From Streptococcus ratti FA-1 = DSM 20564 (GTDB taxonomy: Bacteria; Bacillota; Bacilli; Lactobacillales; Streptococcaceae): a stretch of DNA of 64,000 nucleotides. Where the stretch lies: contig NZ_AJTZ01000005.1 of NCBI RefSeq assembly GCF_000286075.1, forward strand, positions 1,240,001-1,304,000, read 5' to 3'. Positions 53,386 to 62,971 of this stretch are shown piece by piece. Position numbers and translations under genes: made by a program. The number at the start of each line of letters is the position of its first letter. The stretch's first letter is position 1. The notes under the pieces are model-generated. The model saw only the letters and a program-made list of their open reading frames with translations. It was not told the DNA's origin and searched no databases.

Positions 53386-55102
53386 TTATGCTGATCCCGC
53401 TGTATTGAGAGATTTATTAGTTCGATTGTCTGAGTTTTTTCTAGGAAACAACAAACTTGAAAAAATAGCCAAAATAATGAAACCTATTGAATAGCGATAA
53501 AGTTTTGTGAAAGCTTTCGTATATCTTTCAACAGAGTAATTTTTAATATGTTTAACAGCTTCATTGATTTGTTTATTAATCTTAGTTAATTTTTGGCTGA
53601 CACGGGATTTAACTTTCCCGTAAATAGCTTGTTTTTGTTCTTTAGGAAGATAGTCTGGATATTTTTGCAGTGTTTTTTGATAAGCCTCATTGACAATTTC
53701 TTTGCGTTCGGCTTTGGAAAAGTGATCAGAAGCTGTATTATTATTTGTTCCCTTCCCTAGAGATTTAACAGCCGTTTTCTGAATGGTTTTCTGTTTGGTC
53801 TTTGAAACATCAATAGTCTTAACTTCTGTTTTGATGTATCTGACAGCCTCTTTTCTAGCTGTGCTGAGATTCGTATAGAGTCCCGTGACATAGACAGCGA
53901 CGGCTAGAACAATTCCCACCTGTCTGAGGACACCGGCGACACTTTGGGAGGCTGTTAGCAGATTTCCGGTAAAATCTGAGGCAGCTAATACCGTGATAGG
54001 ACCAGCTATAATACCATAACCAGTCCCTAAAATTAAACAAGTTAAGGTGGTTTGGGTACTGTCTGCCATATCAATTTTTGTAAACAGGATATAGGCAGTT
54101 GCCATTAGAGTGAAACCAGTGGCAATGACAAGACGAGGTCCCAATTTATCAATAATGAAAGCTGCGAGCGGTGAAAAAATAAAAATCATGGCAGTAATCG
54201 GTGTAACAAGCAAAGCAGCTTCCAATTCGGTCTTGCTTTGCACACGGGTAAAGTAGGTTGGTAAAACGACGGTTACTGCTACTAGAAAGATATTACTGAG
54301 AATGATAGCAAGAGCAGAACCAGTAAATTCCTTATTTTTAAAGAGTTCCAAAGGTACCATGGGTGCCTGACAGCGTTTCTCCCACAGGATGAAAATGATA
54401 AGAAAGATGGCTGAACTAATCAGTAAAGTCAGAATCCCAGGACTCGTCCAACCCCAATCTCGTCCTTGTACAAGACCCAGAGTCAGTGCAAATAAGGTTG
54501 CCATGCTAAGCAGAGCGCCAAGATAATCAATCTTGGCTTTTTCTGTTGCTTCATGCCAGTCTAAACATACCAGACAGATTAGCAGAGAAATAACCATTAA
54601 TGGAATATTTACCAGAAAAATCCAGCGCCATCCCAGAAACTGTGTCAAAACTCCCCCAATGGTCGGTCCCAAAGCAGCAGCTAGTCCTTGAGTAACTCCC
54701 AAAGCAGCAATAACACCTTTACGTGCAGTCAGGCTAACCGTATTAATCCCAATTGTCATCGATAGAGGAAAGACAATGGCTGCTCCAATACCTTGCCAGC
54801 CCGCTCCCAAAAATTAGTAGCTTAAGGTCAGAGCTGACTGCAGAGATGAGAGAGCCTCCCATAAAAATCAGCAGTCCCAGTAAATAAAATTTGTGCTTTC
54901 CAAACTTTTCAGCCAGTTTGCTTAAAGGAATGGTCAATGAAGCAAAAATAATAGTGTAGACATTGAGTGACCATTGAAGGTCATTCAGATTGACGCTTAA
55001 GCTGTCCTGAATAGCCGGCAATGCAATATTCATGACAGTGGTATCAAGCATACATAAGAAGATGCCAATGCACATGGCAATAATAGCAAATAAACGTTTC
55101 AT
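53386..55102 (-). pseudogene. Frameshifted DHA2-family multidrug MFS transporter
   Basis: Two overlapping frames form one 14-helix EmrB/QacA-type transporter. The first (54743-55102) has the N terminus MKRLFAIIAMCIGIFLCMLDTTVMN through LKLLIFGSG; the second (53386-54810) continues GWQGIGAAIVFPLSM to the end. Removing one base from the AAAAA/CCC run at 54806-54813 restores a continuous ILIFGAGWQGIGAA-like joint. The protein has an unusual Lys-rich loop of about 110 residues before its last helix. Divergent from a PadR regulator. A sequencing error cannot be excluded. Confidence 0.8.
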
Positions 55103-55118
55103 AGAAAATGCCTTTCTT

Positions 55119-55163
55119 TTATATTAACAATGATAATATAAACTAAATTAATATAAGTGTCAA
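55119..55163 (-). promoter_or_regulatory. MFS promoter with PadR-type operator
   Basis: -35 TTGACA (55158-55163), 17 nt, -10 TATATT (55135-55140). The inverted repeat TTATATTA/TAATATAA (55119-55126, 55134-55141) covers the -10. A second AT dyad, ATAATAT/ATATTAT, lies near the padR start. Confidence 0.75.
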
Positions 55164-55223
55164 GGGTTGATTGCTGATAATATTTATATTATGATAAATC
55201 ATATAAATAAAGTGAGGTAATAT

Positions 55224-55754
55224 ATGCAAGGGAAAGATATTATTCTTGGAATATTGAGCAAAAAAGAACGTTCAGGTTATGAGATTAATGATATACTGCA
55301 AAATCAGCTATCCTATTTTTATGATGGCACTTACGGTATGATCTATCCCACTTTAAGAAAGCTCGAAAAAGACGGAAAGATTTTAAAAGAAGTCGTTATC
55401 CAAGAAGGCAGGCCAAATAAAAACATTTATGCCATCACTGAATCCGGTAAGGAAGAATTTGATGACTATTTACAGTCGGAAATAGATGATGAAACCTTCA
55501 AGTCTGATTTCCTGATGAGACTGTTTTTTGGAACTTCTCTGGATAAAGCAGCTTTAAAGCAGCTGCTGAAAGAGGAGATCGCAAGAAAAGAGGAAAAAAT
55601 CAACAGATTAAATGACAATTTCAAATTATGGAAAAATGAAGGTGGTCTGACTTCTACCCAGGAAATTACGATTAAATACGGTTTAGCTCAATATGAATCA
55701 ACTAAAAAGGTTTTGGAAGATGAACTGGTAAAATTAGGCGGTTCTTTGAAATAG
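55224..55754 (+). CDS. PadR-family transcriptional regulator
   Basis: 176 residues. A winged-helix PadR domain (GILSKKERSGYEINDIL, MIYPTLRKLEKDGKI) is followed by the coiled C-terminal Vir-like dimerisation domain (about 95-170). Such proteins repress a neighbouring drug-efflux gene and release it on binding the drug. The divergent MFS gene is the obvious target. ATG behind GAGG; ends at a hairpin shared with the opposite strand. Confidence 0.9.
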   Translation: MQGKDIILGILSKKERSGYEINDILQNQLSYFYDGTYGMIYPTLRKLEKDGKILKEVVIQEGRPNKNIYAITESGKEEFDDYLQSEIDDETFKSDFLMRLFFGTSLDKAALKQLLKEEIARKEEKINRLNDNFKLWKNEGGLTSTQEITIKYGLAQYESTKKVLEDELVKLGGSLK

Positions 55755-55789
55755 ATGAAGATGACTGTTTCATTCTTATGCTCAAAGTG

Positions 55790-55900
55790 AAAATAAATAA
55801 AAGTCCAGCAATTGATTAAATTGCTGGACTTTTATTAGCTCATTGGCAATTATGGTGGAGGACATATCTTAGCATCTGAAGAAAACCACTTGCTTCTCTT
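55790..55900 (-). ncRNA. Candidate short orphan transcript
   Basis: From a duplicated T-box promoter (55907-55935) the minus-strand transcript would run about 105 nt to AAGTCCAGCAATT/AATTGCTGGACTT followed by TTTATTTATTTT (55801-55831). No open frame with a ribosome binding site. It may be a small RNA or a by-product of the duplication. The hairpin also serves padR on the plus strand. Confidence 0.4.
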
Positions 55901-55990
55901 GTTTTTATTATAGCTGTAAATCCCTTTAAAATCAACTGATTCAGCCATTAAGCTTCTTTATAGGAAGCCATAATTAACATCTATAGCAAC
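55899..55990. repeat. 92-bp duplicated promoter segment, copy B
   Basis: Second copy of 52671-52762. It keeps -35 TTGATT (55930-55935) and -10 TATAAT (55907-55912) at 17 nt. Confidence 0.85.
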
Positions 55991-56008
55991 AGCGGCTGTA
56001 AAATCAAA

Positions 56009-56033
56009 AGGCCTCCGCATTTTGCGAAGACCT
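56009..56033 (-). terminator. Transketolase terminator
   Basis: AGGTCTTCGC-AAAAT-GCGGAGGCCT, then TTTGATTTT on the minus strand. Confidence 0.85.
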
Positions 56034-56054
56034 CAGTGTTTTAACGATGCAAGA

Positions 56055-58028
56055 TTATAGGTTTTTGACACTATTAACAATATTGTCTACCGTAAAGCCA
56101 TAATTTTCAATGACTTGAGCAGCCGGAGCTGATGCCCCAAATTTATCGATGCCAATAACTGCACCGTCAAGACCAACATATTTGTACCAAGGCTGAGTAG
56201 CAGCCATTTCAATAGCAAGACGGCGGCGTACTGAACTTGGTAAAACAGCTTCTTTGTAATCATCAGATTGAGCATCAAAGAGCTCTGTTGAAGGAACAGA
56301 AACAACACGCACTTTTTCGCCCTGTGCTTCCAGCTCCTTAGCTGCCTTAACCGCTAGGTTAACTTCTGAACCAGATGCCAGAAGAATCGTATCAAAATCC
56401 GAACCTGTCTCATAGATGACATAGGCACCTTTAGCAACTGAAGTAAAGCTTGACCCCGCTTCAACTGCTAAGTTTTGACGGGTCAGTACAAGAGCCGTTG
56501 GAGTATTTTTGCTTGTCAAAGCATAGTGCCAAGCAGCCTGCGTTTCCCGAGCATCTGCCGGCCGGAAAACGGTCAGATTTGGAATAGCACGCAGACCAGC
56601 CAAGTGTTCAATCGGTTCATGCGTTGGACCATCTTCACCGACAGCAATCGAATCGTGGGTAAAGACGTAGGTCACAGGCACCTCTTGAAGAGCTGACAGA
56701 CGCACAGCAGCTTTCAGGTAATCTGAGAAGACAAAGAAGGTTCCGCCGTAAACACGCAAGCCCCCATGAAGTGCCATACCGTTTAAAACAGTTCCCATAG
56801 CAAATTCGCGCACACCAAACTGAATATTGCGGTTGAGCGGGTTGTCAGCATCTTGAAGACCGTCTTCTTTAATATAAGTCATGTTAGAGTGAGCCAGATC
56901 AGCAGAACCCCCAAGGAAGTTAGGGAGCACAGCCGCAGCTGCATTGATAGCATCCTGTGAAGAATTGCGGGTTGCTTGGGAGAAACCATTTTCATAAACA
57001 GGAAAGTCTGCTTCTTTGATTTCAACAGGATCCTGACCGGTGATAATAGCTTCAACCTCACGTGCTTCCTCAGGATAAGCCTGACGGTATTCCCCTACCA
57101 GATTCGACCAAGCAGCATAGGCAGCTTCGCCGCGGTCAGCAACATTTTCCTTGAAATCAGTATAAACTTCCTCAGGTATTTCAAAAGGTGCGTAATTCCA
57201 GTCAAGAACTTTGCGGGCTGCCGCCGTTTCTTCTACTCCAAGCGGTGCACCGTGAACAGCATTGGTACCACTCTTAGTCGGAGCACCGTAGCCAATAACT
57301 GTTTTCACTTCGATTAGGCTTGGCTTGCCAGCACCTTTAGCCTCTTCAATCGCTAAACTGATAGCATTAACATCTGTACCATCTTCAACTAAGCTAGTGT
57401 GCCAACCATAAGCCTCATATCTAGCACGGATATTTTCCGTGAAAGCATCGTTAGTTTCACCATCCAAACAAATATCATTGGAGTCGTAAAGGACAATCAG
57501 TTTATCTAAGTTTTGTTTAGCAGCGTAAGAGGAAGCTTCTCCGGAAACACCTTCCATAAAGTCACCATCACCGGCAATAACATAGGTATAGTGATCAAAA
57601 ATAGGGTAGCCTTCGCGGTTATATTTGGCCGCCAAGAAGCGCTCAGCCTGTGCCAGACCTACAGCCATCGAAATTCCCTGACCAAGAGGCCCAGTTGTTA
57701 CATCAACACCGGCAGTGTGACCGTACTCAGGATGGCCCGGTGTTTTGGAGCCCCACTGACGGAAATTCTTAATCTCTTCCATACTCACATCTGCAAAGCC
57801 TGACAGGTGCAAGAGAGCATATAAAAGCATGGAGCCGTGGCCTGCCGACAAAACAAAGCGGTCGCGGTTAACCCAGTTTGGCTGACTAGGACTGACTCTT
57901 AAATGCTTTGTATACAGGCTGTAGGCCATAGGAGCAGCTCCCATAACAACGCCCGGATGACCCGATTTCGACTTTTCAATAGCATCCACACCCAAAAAGC
58001 GGATGGCGTTAACCGATAAATCTGACAT
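56055..58028 (-). CDS. tkt: Transketolase
   Basis: 657 residues, the normal length. It has the thiamine diphosphate motif GDGDFMEGVSGEA...N region, the SGHPG N-terminal loop, the transketolase signature GEDGPTHEPIEHL and the C-terminal domain. It exchanges two-carbon units in the pentose phosphate pathway. Monocistronic, ATG behind AAAGGAG. Upstream of the start a GTAAGCGTTTTAT stretch next to the TGCTAAAAT -10 resembles a CcpA cre site. Confidence 0.96.
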   Translation of the reverse strand: MSDLSVNAIRFLGVDAIEKSKSGHPGVVMGAAPMAYSLYTKHLRVSPSQPNWVNRDRFVLSAGHGSMLLYALLHLSGFADVSMEEIKNFRQWGSKTPGHPEYGHTAGVDVTTGPLGQGISMAVGLAQAERFLAAKYNREGYPIFDHYTYVIAGDGDFMEGVSGEASSYAAKQNLDKLIVLYDSNDICLDGETNDAFTENIRARYEAYGWHTSLVEDGTDVNAISLAIEEAKGAGKPSLIEVKTVIGYGAPTKSGTNAVHGAPLGVEETAAARKVLDWNYAPFEIPEEVYTDFKENVADRGEAAYAAWSNLVGEYRQAYPEEAREVEAIITGQDPVEIKEADFPVYENGFSQATRNSSQDAINAAAAVLPNFLGGSADLAHSNMTYIKEDGLQDADNPLNRNIQFGVREFAMGTVLNGMALHGGLRVYGGTFFVFSDYLKAAVRLSALQEVPVTYVFTHDSIAVGEDGPTHEPIEHLAGLRAIPNLTVFRPADARETQAAWHYALTSKNTPTALVLTRQNLAVEAGSSFTSVAKGAYVIYETGSDFDTILLASGSEVNLAVKAAKELEAQGEKVRVVSVPSTELFDAQSDDYKEAVLPSSVRRRLAIEMAATQPWYKYVGLDGAVIGIDKFGASAPAAQVIENYGFTVDNIVNSVKNL

Positions 58029-58056
58029 AATATTCTCCTTTATAAACGATACCCTT

Positions 58057-58078
58057 ATTTTAGCATAAAACGCTTACT
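58057..58078 (-). promoter_or_regulatory. tkt promoter with cre-like site
   Basis: Extended -10 TGCTAAAAT (58057-58065) immediately preceded by GTAAGCGTTTTA (cre-like). The rest of 58079-58307 shows no gene. Confidence 0.5.
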
Positions 58079-58307
58079 TCTTCCAGAAATCTTAGAAAAG
58101 CAAGCCAATTTCTTTTAAAAAATATCCACACATCAGATGATATGCGGATATAAACTGTCATTTTTAGCAGCTGCCCTATTGCAGAGCTGACAAGCATAGA
58201 TACATAAGACAGATATCGAAAGCATTGCTTTGATTTTACTGCTCAAACAAGTAAAGCGTTCAGCAAGCAAAGCTTTCTTAGCTCAAAAGCATAAACAGAT
58301 AACATTC

Positions 58308-59399
58308 TTACAGCAGCGCTTTGAACTGAATATTGGAATCATGCTCGAAACAGTCATCGAAGCCGCGCGGATGGTGGTACTCAATTCTGTCCTTATCCTG
58401 CGGATAAGTATATTTGCCGCCAACTTCCCAGATGAATGGATGGAATTGATATTGCAGGCGTTCTTTGCGCATCTTCCAAAGAGCTAAAATTTCATCAGTT
58501 GATGCCATGAAGTTAGACCAAATATCATAATGCACTGGAATAATGACCTTAGCACGCAGGTTTTCAGCCATACGAAGAAGATCAATAGAGGTCATCTTAT
58601 CCTGAATACCTATCGGATTGTCACCATAGTTGTTGATTGCAACATCAATATTAAAATCCTTGCCGTGTTTAGCAAAGTAATTCGAGAAGTGAGAGTCGGC
58701 ACCGTGATAGATGGTTCCGCCAGGTGTTTCAAAGACATAGTTAACTGCCTTGCGAGCCATTTCTTCATCTGTCACAGCCAGACCTTTTAATTCTCCATCT
58801 TGTTGGTCTGCCCCCTCAACAGGCAAGGTTACCAGACAGGTACGGTCAAAGGATTCAACAGCCGTTACTTTAATATCTTTAAATTCAAAGCTTTCACCCG
58901 GTTTAATAACAACGATACGATCTTCTGGGACACCCCATTTTTTCCAAATTTCTCCACATTCATAAGGTCCCACAAATTTAACGTGGTCAAGTTTTGGATT
59001 GTTTACAATGGCAGCAGCGGTATTGATATCAATATGATCACTATGGAAGTGAGATACAAGATAGTAATCCAATTCATTAATGGCAAATGGATCGATAACC
59101 ATTGGTTGGACACGAAGGTTTGGCTGCAACTTACGAACACCAGCCATGTTGGCCATTTGGTGACCCCAAACCATATCTTTTACTTTTTTAGTAGATTTAC
59201 CACGGTTTGACCAGAGGTCCATAACAACATTTGCTCCGCCAGGTGTTTTAATCCAAACACCGCAGTTACCTAGCCACCACATGGCGAAGTTGCCTGCTGG
59301 CACCACTTCTTCTTCAATTTCTTCGTTGAGCCAAGTTCCCCATTCTGGGAATGTGCTTAAAATCCATGATTCTCTTGTAATATCTTTAACATTAGCCAT
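58308..59399 (-). CDS. ulaG: L-ascorbate-6-phosphate lactonase
   Basis: 363 residues, MBL-fold, starting MANVKDITRESWILSTFPEWG as UlaG does, with metal ligands in HFHSDHIDI and later His/Asp. It opens the lactone of L-ascorbate 6-phosphate to 3-keto-L-gulonate 6-phosphate. The rest of the ula pathway is not in the window, but the adjacent PRD regulator suggests local control. ATG behind AGGAGG. Confidence 0.92.
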   Translation of the reverse strand: MANVKDITRESWILSTFPEWGTWLNEEIEEEVVPAGNFAMWWLGNCGVWIKTPGGANVVMDLWSNRGKSTKKVKDMVWGHQMANMAGVRKLQPNLRVQPMVIDPFAINELDYYLVSHFHSDHIDINTAAAIVNNPKLDHVKFVGPYECGEIWKKWGVPEDRIVVIKPGESFEFKDIKVTAVESFDRTCLVTLPVEGADQQDGELKGLAVTDEEMARKAVNYVFETPGGTIYHGADSHFSNYFAKHGKDFNIDVAINNYGDNPIGIQDKMTSIDLLRMAENLRAKVIIPVHYDIWSNFMASTDEILALWKMRKERLQYQFHPFIWEVGGKYTYPQDKDRIEYHHPRGFDDCFEHDSNIQFKALL

Positions 59400-59440
59400 T
59401 TATGCTTCCTCCTGTGTACAGATATATTTTCTACACTTTT

Positions 59441-59495
59441 ATGATACCCCCATCATAAGCGTAAAAAAAGACCAAATAAAACACAAGTTTGTGTT
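59441..59495 (-). promoter_or_regulatory. ulaG promoter and palindromic operator candidate
   Basis: A -10 TATCAT (59441-59446) lies 42 nt before ulaG. Upstream, AACACAA-GT-TTGTGTT (59480-59495) is a perfect 7-bp-arm palindrome at an activator-like distance. Confidence 0.5.
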
Positions 59496-59520
59496 CACAG
59501 TTGGACTGTTTTCAAAAGCC

Positions 59521-59872
59521 TAACAGATAATCATACACCCTTACTATTGGTTTAGCCAAAAAATAAAAAAACAATTGCGAATAGTATTAGTAGGAGGGCA
59601 GCTAACATCCCTTCTGATCAATAGTGCAGAAACAGGGGCACTATTCCTGCTTTTTACGCTTAAATCAGCTGCCGGTTTCAGCTTAAAGAAAGGAGCAGAT
59701 TTGTTGAACCGAAAGCAAAAAAAGCTGATGCTGCAGCCAAGCTCCATACAGTGTGCCAAAATAGATCCTGCAGCTGTAACTGCTGCAGGACTTGGCGCTA
59801 TCTCATAACATTTCAAAATTTCCACACAGCAAAACGAATTCAGCCATGCATCAGCCAGATTTAAGCCTAACA
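59521..59872. other. Intergenic with open frames but no supported gene
   Basis: Overlapping frames exist on both strands (59575-59808 plus, 59544-59879 minus) but neither has a convincing ribosome binding site or family resemblance. A TCCTGCAGC/GCTGCAGGA hairpin (about 59767-59791) lies inside. It may be a gene remnant. Confidence 0.4.
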
Positions 59873-59905
59873 AAAACACCGCAAGCTAAAGCTTGCGGTG
59901 TTTTG
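59873..59905 (-). terminator. Terminator of the PRD regulator gene
   Basis: Perfect AAACACCGCAAGC/GCTTGCGGTGTTT stem with TTTA loop and T-rich flanks. Confidence 0.9.
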
Positions 59906-59927
59906 ACCGGGCTGCTCCAAACCAGAA

Positions 59928-61610
59928 CTAGTCTTCAGCTGCGGTTTTTAACTGGCTGTCATAGAGCAATTCCTGATTAATAAGGCGCTCAATTTTGGTT
60001 TTCAAAACATAGCAGTCATCATCATCTTTGACATAGTGACGAATATAGCCTTCTAATTTTTTATCAAAATCATCCTGTCCTGCCTGAGCGTGCTGCTTGG
60101 CAAAGCGGATTAATTTGATAGCATCATCGTCCGTCAAAATTGAATGAACAAAGAGCGTCGGAAGCTTGGTCTCAAGATTGTCAGCAGCGGAAATCACCAG
60201 ATCAACCGCAATAATATCAGCAATACTGTAGAACTGCTCAGACGTTAGAATAGCTTCAATTTTACTGTGAGGCAGGTACTGACTGCACTGCTGCATGAAC
60301 AGTTTTTGAACACCGATACCCTCATCACAGACCAAGGCCAGACTTACCGGCGGTGTCGGTTTAGACTCGGCATGTTCTAACTCACCACCAATATGAATCG
60401 TAATATAGGCAATATCATCATCATTCATCTTGATAAACCAAGATTCTTCTAAAATAGAGATGCAGGCCTTAGTCATAGCAAATAAATCTGCATATTTATC
60501 TTTGATTTGCTCGGTCAAAGGATTATTGGCGACGATTCCATAGGTTTTTCGAAAGAGCAGAGCCTTGCAGTGAGTCAGCAGCTGATTGAGCAGCAGCTTT
60601 TTATTTTGAAAATGGACATGGTAGTCCAATTCAAAAGTATTGATAAAATTCCCCAACACACGGCGCATATCATCATAGTCATGGCTCTCCAAATGAGTAT
60701 CTCGGTCCTTGCGATAAGACAGCAGCAAAACCGCAACCAAGGACGTTTCAATTTCATCCAATTCCAAATCAAATTCTTTTTTGAGATTCCCTGTCAAATT
60801 TTTAGCTATTTCATACTCTTTTCGCTCTTTAATAGGAGAGAATTCCTGCAGCAAGTCGCTTTGTTCTGCCTCAGACAGATTCAGGTTGCGATAGCTTAAA
60901 ATATGATAAGGCAGTGTCTCAACCATCAAGCGAATATCCTGAGAATTGATCTTCTTCCCCAATAATTTTTGGGATGCCTGCAGCTCCTTATCCATAAAAG
61001 ATGAAATATCACCTGAAAAATAATCGGACAGGCCGGCAAAATCCCGCAATTTATCACGAACCATGGCGGTATAATTGGGATTGCTGTCCATATAAATAGT
61101 ATAGAGCAGCTTATTCAGATATTGAATCTTAGACAGGGGGTGGCATTTCAGATGATAGCCCCGCGACTTGGTAACTTGCAGCTGGATACTGTATTGTTCA
61201 AAAGACAATTTCTCGCGAATTTCATTAAGATCATTTAAAATCGTATTGCGGGAGACATCATTTAGCTGCATAAGCTTCTCAATGGTCACGCGGTCGTTAG
61301 CAACCGCTATATAAGTGATACTGAGGAGCATCCGTTCGTGCACGCTCATGACATAGGAATAGTCATCTAAGCCAGCTAAAAGGGTCCGGCAGGCAGCCTT
61401 TTGCTTAAGCGACAGGAGAATTCCCACACGCGGATGACTGATAATTTTAGGAAGCTGAGGCGGCAGGGCCTCGTTTATTTTATCCAGATGGTAATAAACT
61501 TTGCGCCTTGACTGGCCTAAAACTTTTGAAATAGTCATAACGGTCTCTGGTTCTTCTAACTCAATAAGATAGGCCAAAAGATCATAACTATTTCGATCTA
61601 GGATAATCAT
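59928..61610 (-). CDS. PRD-containing regulator (BglG/MtlR type), possible ula regulator
   Basis: 560 residues. Two N-terminal HTH regions (MTISKVLGQSRRKVYYHLDK; VTIEKLMQLNDVSRNTILNDL), two PRDs (about 175-400) and an EIIB-like region (LALVCDEGIGVQKLFMQQC, Cys replaced: DEGIG lacks the usual CxxGxG Cys spacing). No C-terminal EIIA domain is obvious. Its place behind ulaG points to control of ascorbate or another PTS sugar. ATG behind AAAGGA. Promoter: extended -10 TGTTATAAT at 61787-61795. Confidence 0.82.
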   Translation of the reverse strand: MIILDRNSYDLLAYLIELEEPETVMTISKVLGQSRRKVYYHLDKINEALPPQLPKIISHPRVGILLSLKQKAACRTLLAGLDDYSYVMSVHERMLLSITYIAVANDRVTIEKLMQLNDVSRNTILNDLNEIREKLSFEQYSIQLQVTKSRGYHLKCHPLSKIQYLNKLLYTIYMDSNPNYTAMVRDKLRDFAGLSDYFSGDISSFMDKELQASQKLLGKKINSQDIRLMVETLPYHILSYRNLNLSEAEQSDLLQEFSPIKERKEYEIAKNLTGNLKKEFDLELDEIETSLVAVLLLSYRKDRDTHLESHDYDDMRRVLGNFINTFELDYHVHFQNKKLLLNQLLTHCKALLFRKTYGIVANNPLTEQIKDKYADLFAMTKACISILEESWFIKMNDDDIAYITIHIGGELEHAESKPTPPVSLALVCDEGIGVQKLFMQQCSQYLPHSKIEAILTSEQFYSIADIIAVDLVISAADNLETKLPTLFVHSILTDDDAIKLIRFAKQHAQAGQDDFDKKLEGYIRHYVKDDDDCYVLKTKIERLINQELLYDSQLKTAAED

Positions 61611-62022
61611 TTTTCACATCCTTTGTTCATCTACTATAGCTTTGTGTAAGAAAGCTATAGGCAAACTGACAGCTTTCCTGATAAAGACGAAAGCTAAATC
61701 CAGAAGTCTTTTATTAGTGAAAACTTCTATTTCCAAGCAGCATCGGTCAAATCATGAAAAGCAAATTAAAATATTATAGTAGCTTCATTATAACATACTT
61801 TCAAAGAAGCCAAGCCCATTTCTTTGACTGCTAAACTTCAGTACCAAGCACTATTAAACCGCTATACTATCAGTTAATCATGCAAAAAACCTGTTCTTCT
61901 TAATTCGAAAAAGCAGGTTTTTAATCGTTTTAAATGAGTTGGCCATGTATGATAAGTATAAGAATGAGTATGACAGCAAATTCTAAGAATTTGCTGAAAG
62001 TTTGGCAGTTTAACACGCAAAA
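61611..62022. other. Intergenic between nlmE and the PRD regulator
   Basis: Contains the regulator's extended -10 (61787-61795), the nlmE terminator (61884-61923), and a CAGCAAATTC-TAA-GAATTTGCTG hairpin (about 61973-61995) without T-run. No bacteriocin-type double-glycine leader or other small gene was found. Confidence 0.5.
61884..61923 (-). terminator. nlmTE operon terminator
   Basis: AAAACCTGC and CAGGTTTTTT arms around a 20-nt loop, with T-runs on both strands. Confidence 0.75.
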
Positions 62023-62958
62023 CTAATTGTCAAGCTTGTTTAGAAGCTTGTCTTTAAAGTAGTTAAAATAGGTCTTTTTATCAGTTACCGTAACTGTTTT
62101 GCCGGTCATACCATATTTAACCAGCTTACTGTCTTTTTTAGAAACCGTTACTTTAGCTGTCACCTTAAAGAGATTGCCGTTTTTAGTCTTGGTAGCTGAT
62201 AAGGCAACAGTACTAATTTTACCTTCAAGAGTAATCCTGTCGTTGCCCTTTCTTTCCATAGAAAGCCTAGTCTTTTGCCCCTTCTTCATAGAAACAACAT
62301 CATCAGAAGAGACATAGTAGGTGATTAAAACTTTCTTAGTCTTTCTAATGTCAGGGTAGAGCTGCCCAATTTCAGCCCCTTTAGGCATAAGGTTCATCCC
62401 TTCATACTTGGGGTTGGTATGGATAATTCCATCGTCTGAAGCAAAGATAGAAACTTTCTTGATTTCATCCCCATCACCCGAATTTTTCTTTTCTGTCTTC
62501 TTTTTCTTACTGTCTTTATTGTCAGTATCTTTTTTAGAGTCTTTGCTTTCAGATTTCTTTTCGGATTTTTTCTTGCTAGCTTTTTTATCTGTTTTCTGCT
62601 CTTGTTTTTTTGCTTCTTTAGCTCGCTTTTGTCTTTCTTCTACAATCTTCTTTTGTTCAGCCCGACGCTTAGAATCAGCCGTTTCTGAATACTGAATCAG
62701 CAGATCGCCTTTTTTAACACTGGCATTGTTATCCAAATTATTTTTGATGATAGAGGTATCACTGTAGGATTGAATAACCGATACTACTCTTGTCGGAGCT
62801 ACTTCACCTGTGGATGTGACAGTTATCTCTTTTTTAGCAAAGCAAAGAAACACTGCGATAAAGATAATCAGACAGACTAAAGGAATAATCAGCAGGGTCG
62901 CGAAATTATGATAGCGTCTCCTATAAAATTCTGCACTTTGTAAAAATTTAGGATCCAT
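62023..62958 (-). CDS. nlmE: Bacteriocin/peptide export accessory protein (ComB/NlmE type)
   Basis: 311 residues. One membrane helix (about 20-42) is followed by a HlyD-like beta domain (TSTGEVAPTRVVSVIQSYSD), a Lys/Ser/Asp/Glu-rich low-complexity segment (about 95-160), then the second half of the beta-barrel domain (ASDDGIIHTNPKYEGMN) and C-terminal part. It bridges the ABC exporter to the outside. In S. mutans NlmE with NlmT exports mutacins and competence peptide. 13 nt after the transporter gene, ATG behind AGAAGGGGG. Confidence 0.87.
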   Translation of the reverse strand: MDPKFLQSAEFYRRRYHNFATLLIIPLVCLIIFIAVFLCFAKKEITVTSTGEVAPTRVVSVIQSYSDTSIIKNNLDNNASVKKGDLLIQYSETADSKRRAEQKKIVEERQKRAKEAKKQEQKTDKKASKKKSEKKSESKDSKKDTDNKDSKKKKTEKKNSGDGDEIKKVSIFASDDGIIHTNPKYEGMNLMPKGAEIGQLYPDIRKTKKVLITYYVSSDDVVSMKKGQKTRLSMERKGNDRITLEGKISTVALSATKTKNGNLFKVTAKVTVSKKDSKLVKYGMTGKTVTVTDKKTYFNYFKDKLLNKLDN

Positions 62959-62971
62959 GTTATCCCCCTTC

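Noticed and set aside
54743..54813. Programmed ribosomal frameshift in the MFS gene
   Set aside because: The run ATTTTTGGG is not a canonical slippery site in the zero frame and no downstream pseudoknot is evident; a one-base indel explains it better.
55224..55754. PadR region as part of a complete mobile element
   Set aside because: No transposase, integrase or terminal inverted repeats; only a 92-bp direct repeat brackets the segment.
59544..59879. 111-codon minus and 77-codon plus frames between ulaG and the PRD regulator
   Set aside because: No ribosome binding sites, no family resemblance, and a hairpin lies inside. Bacteriocin-like AAVTAAG wording was considered but no leader peptide is present.
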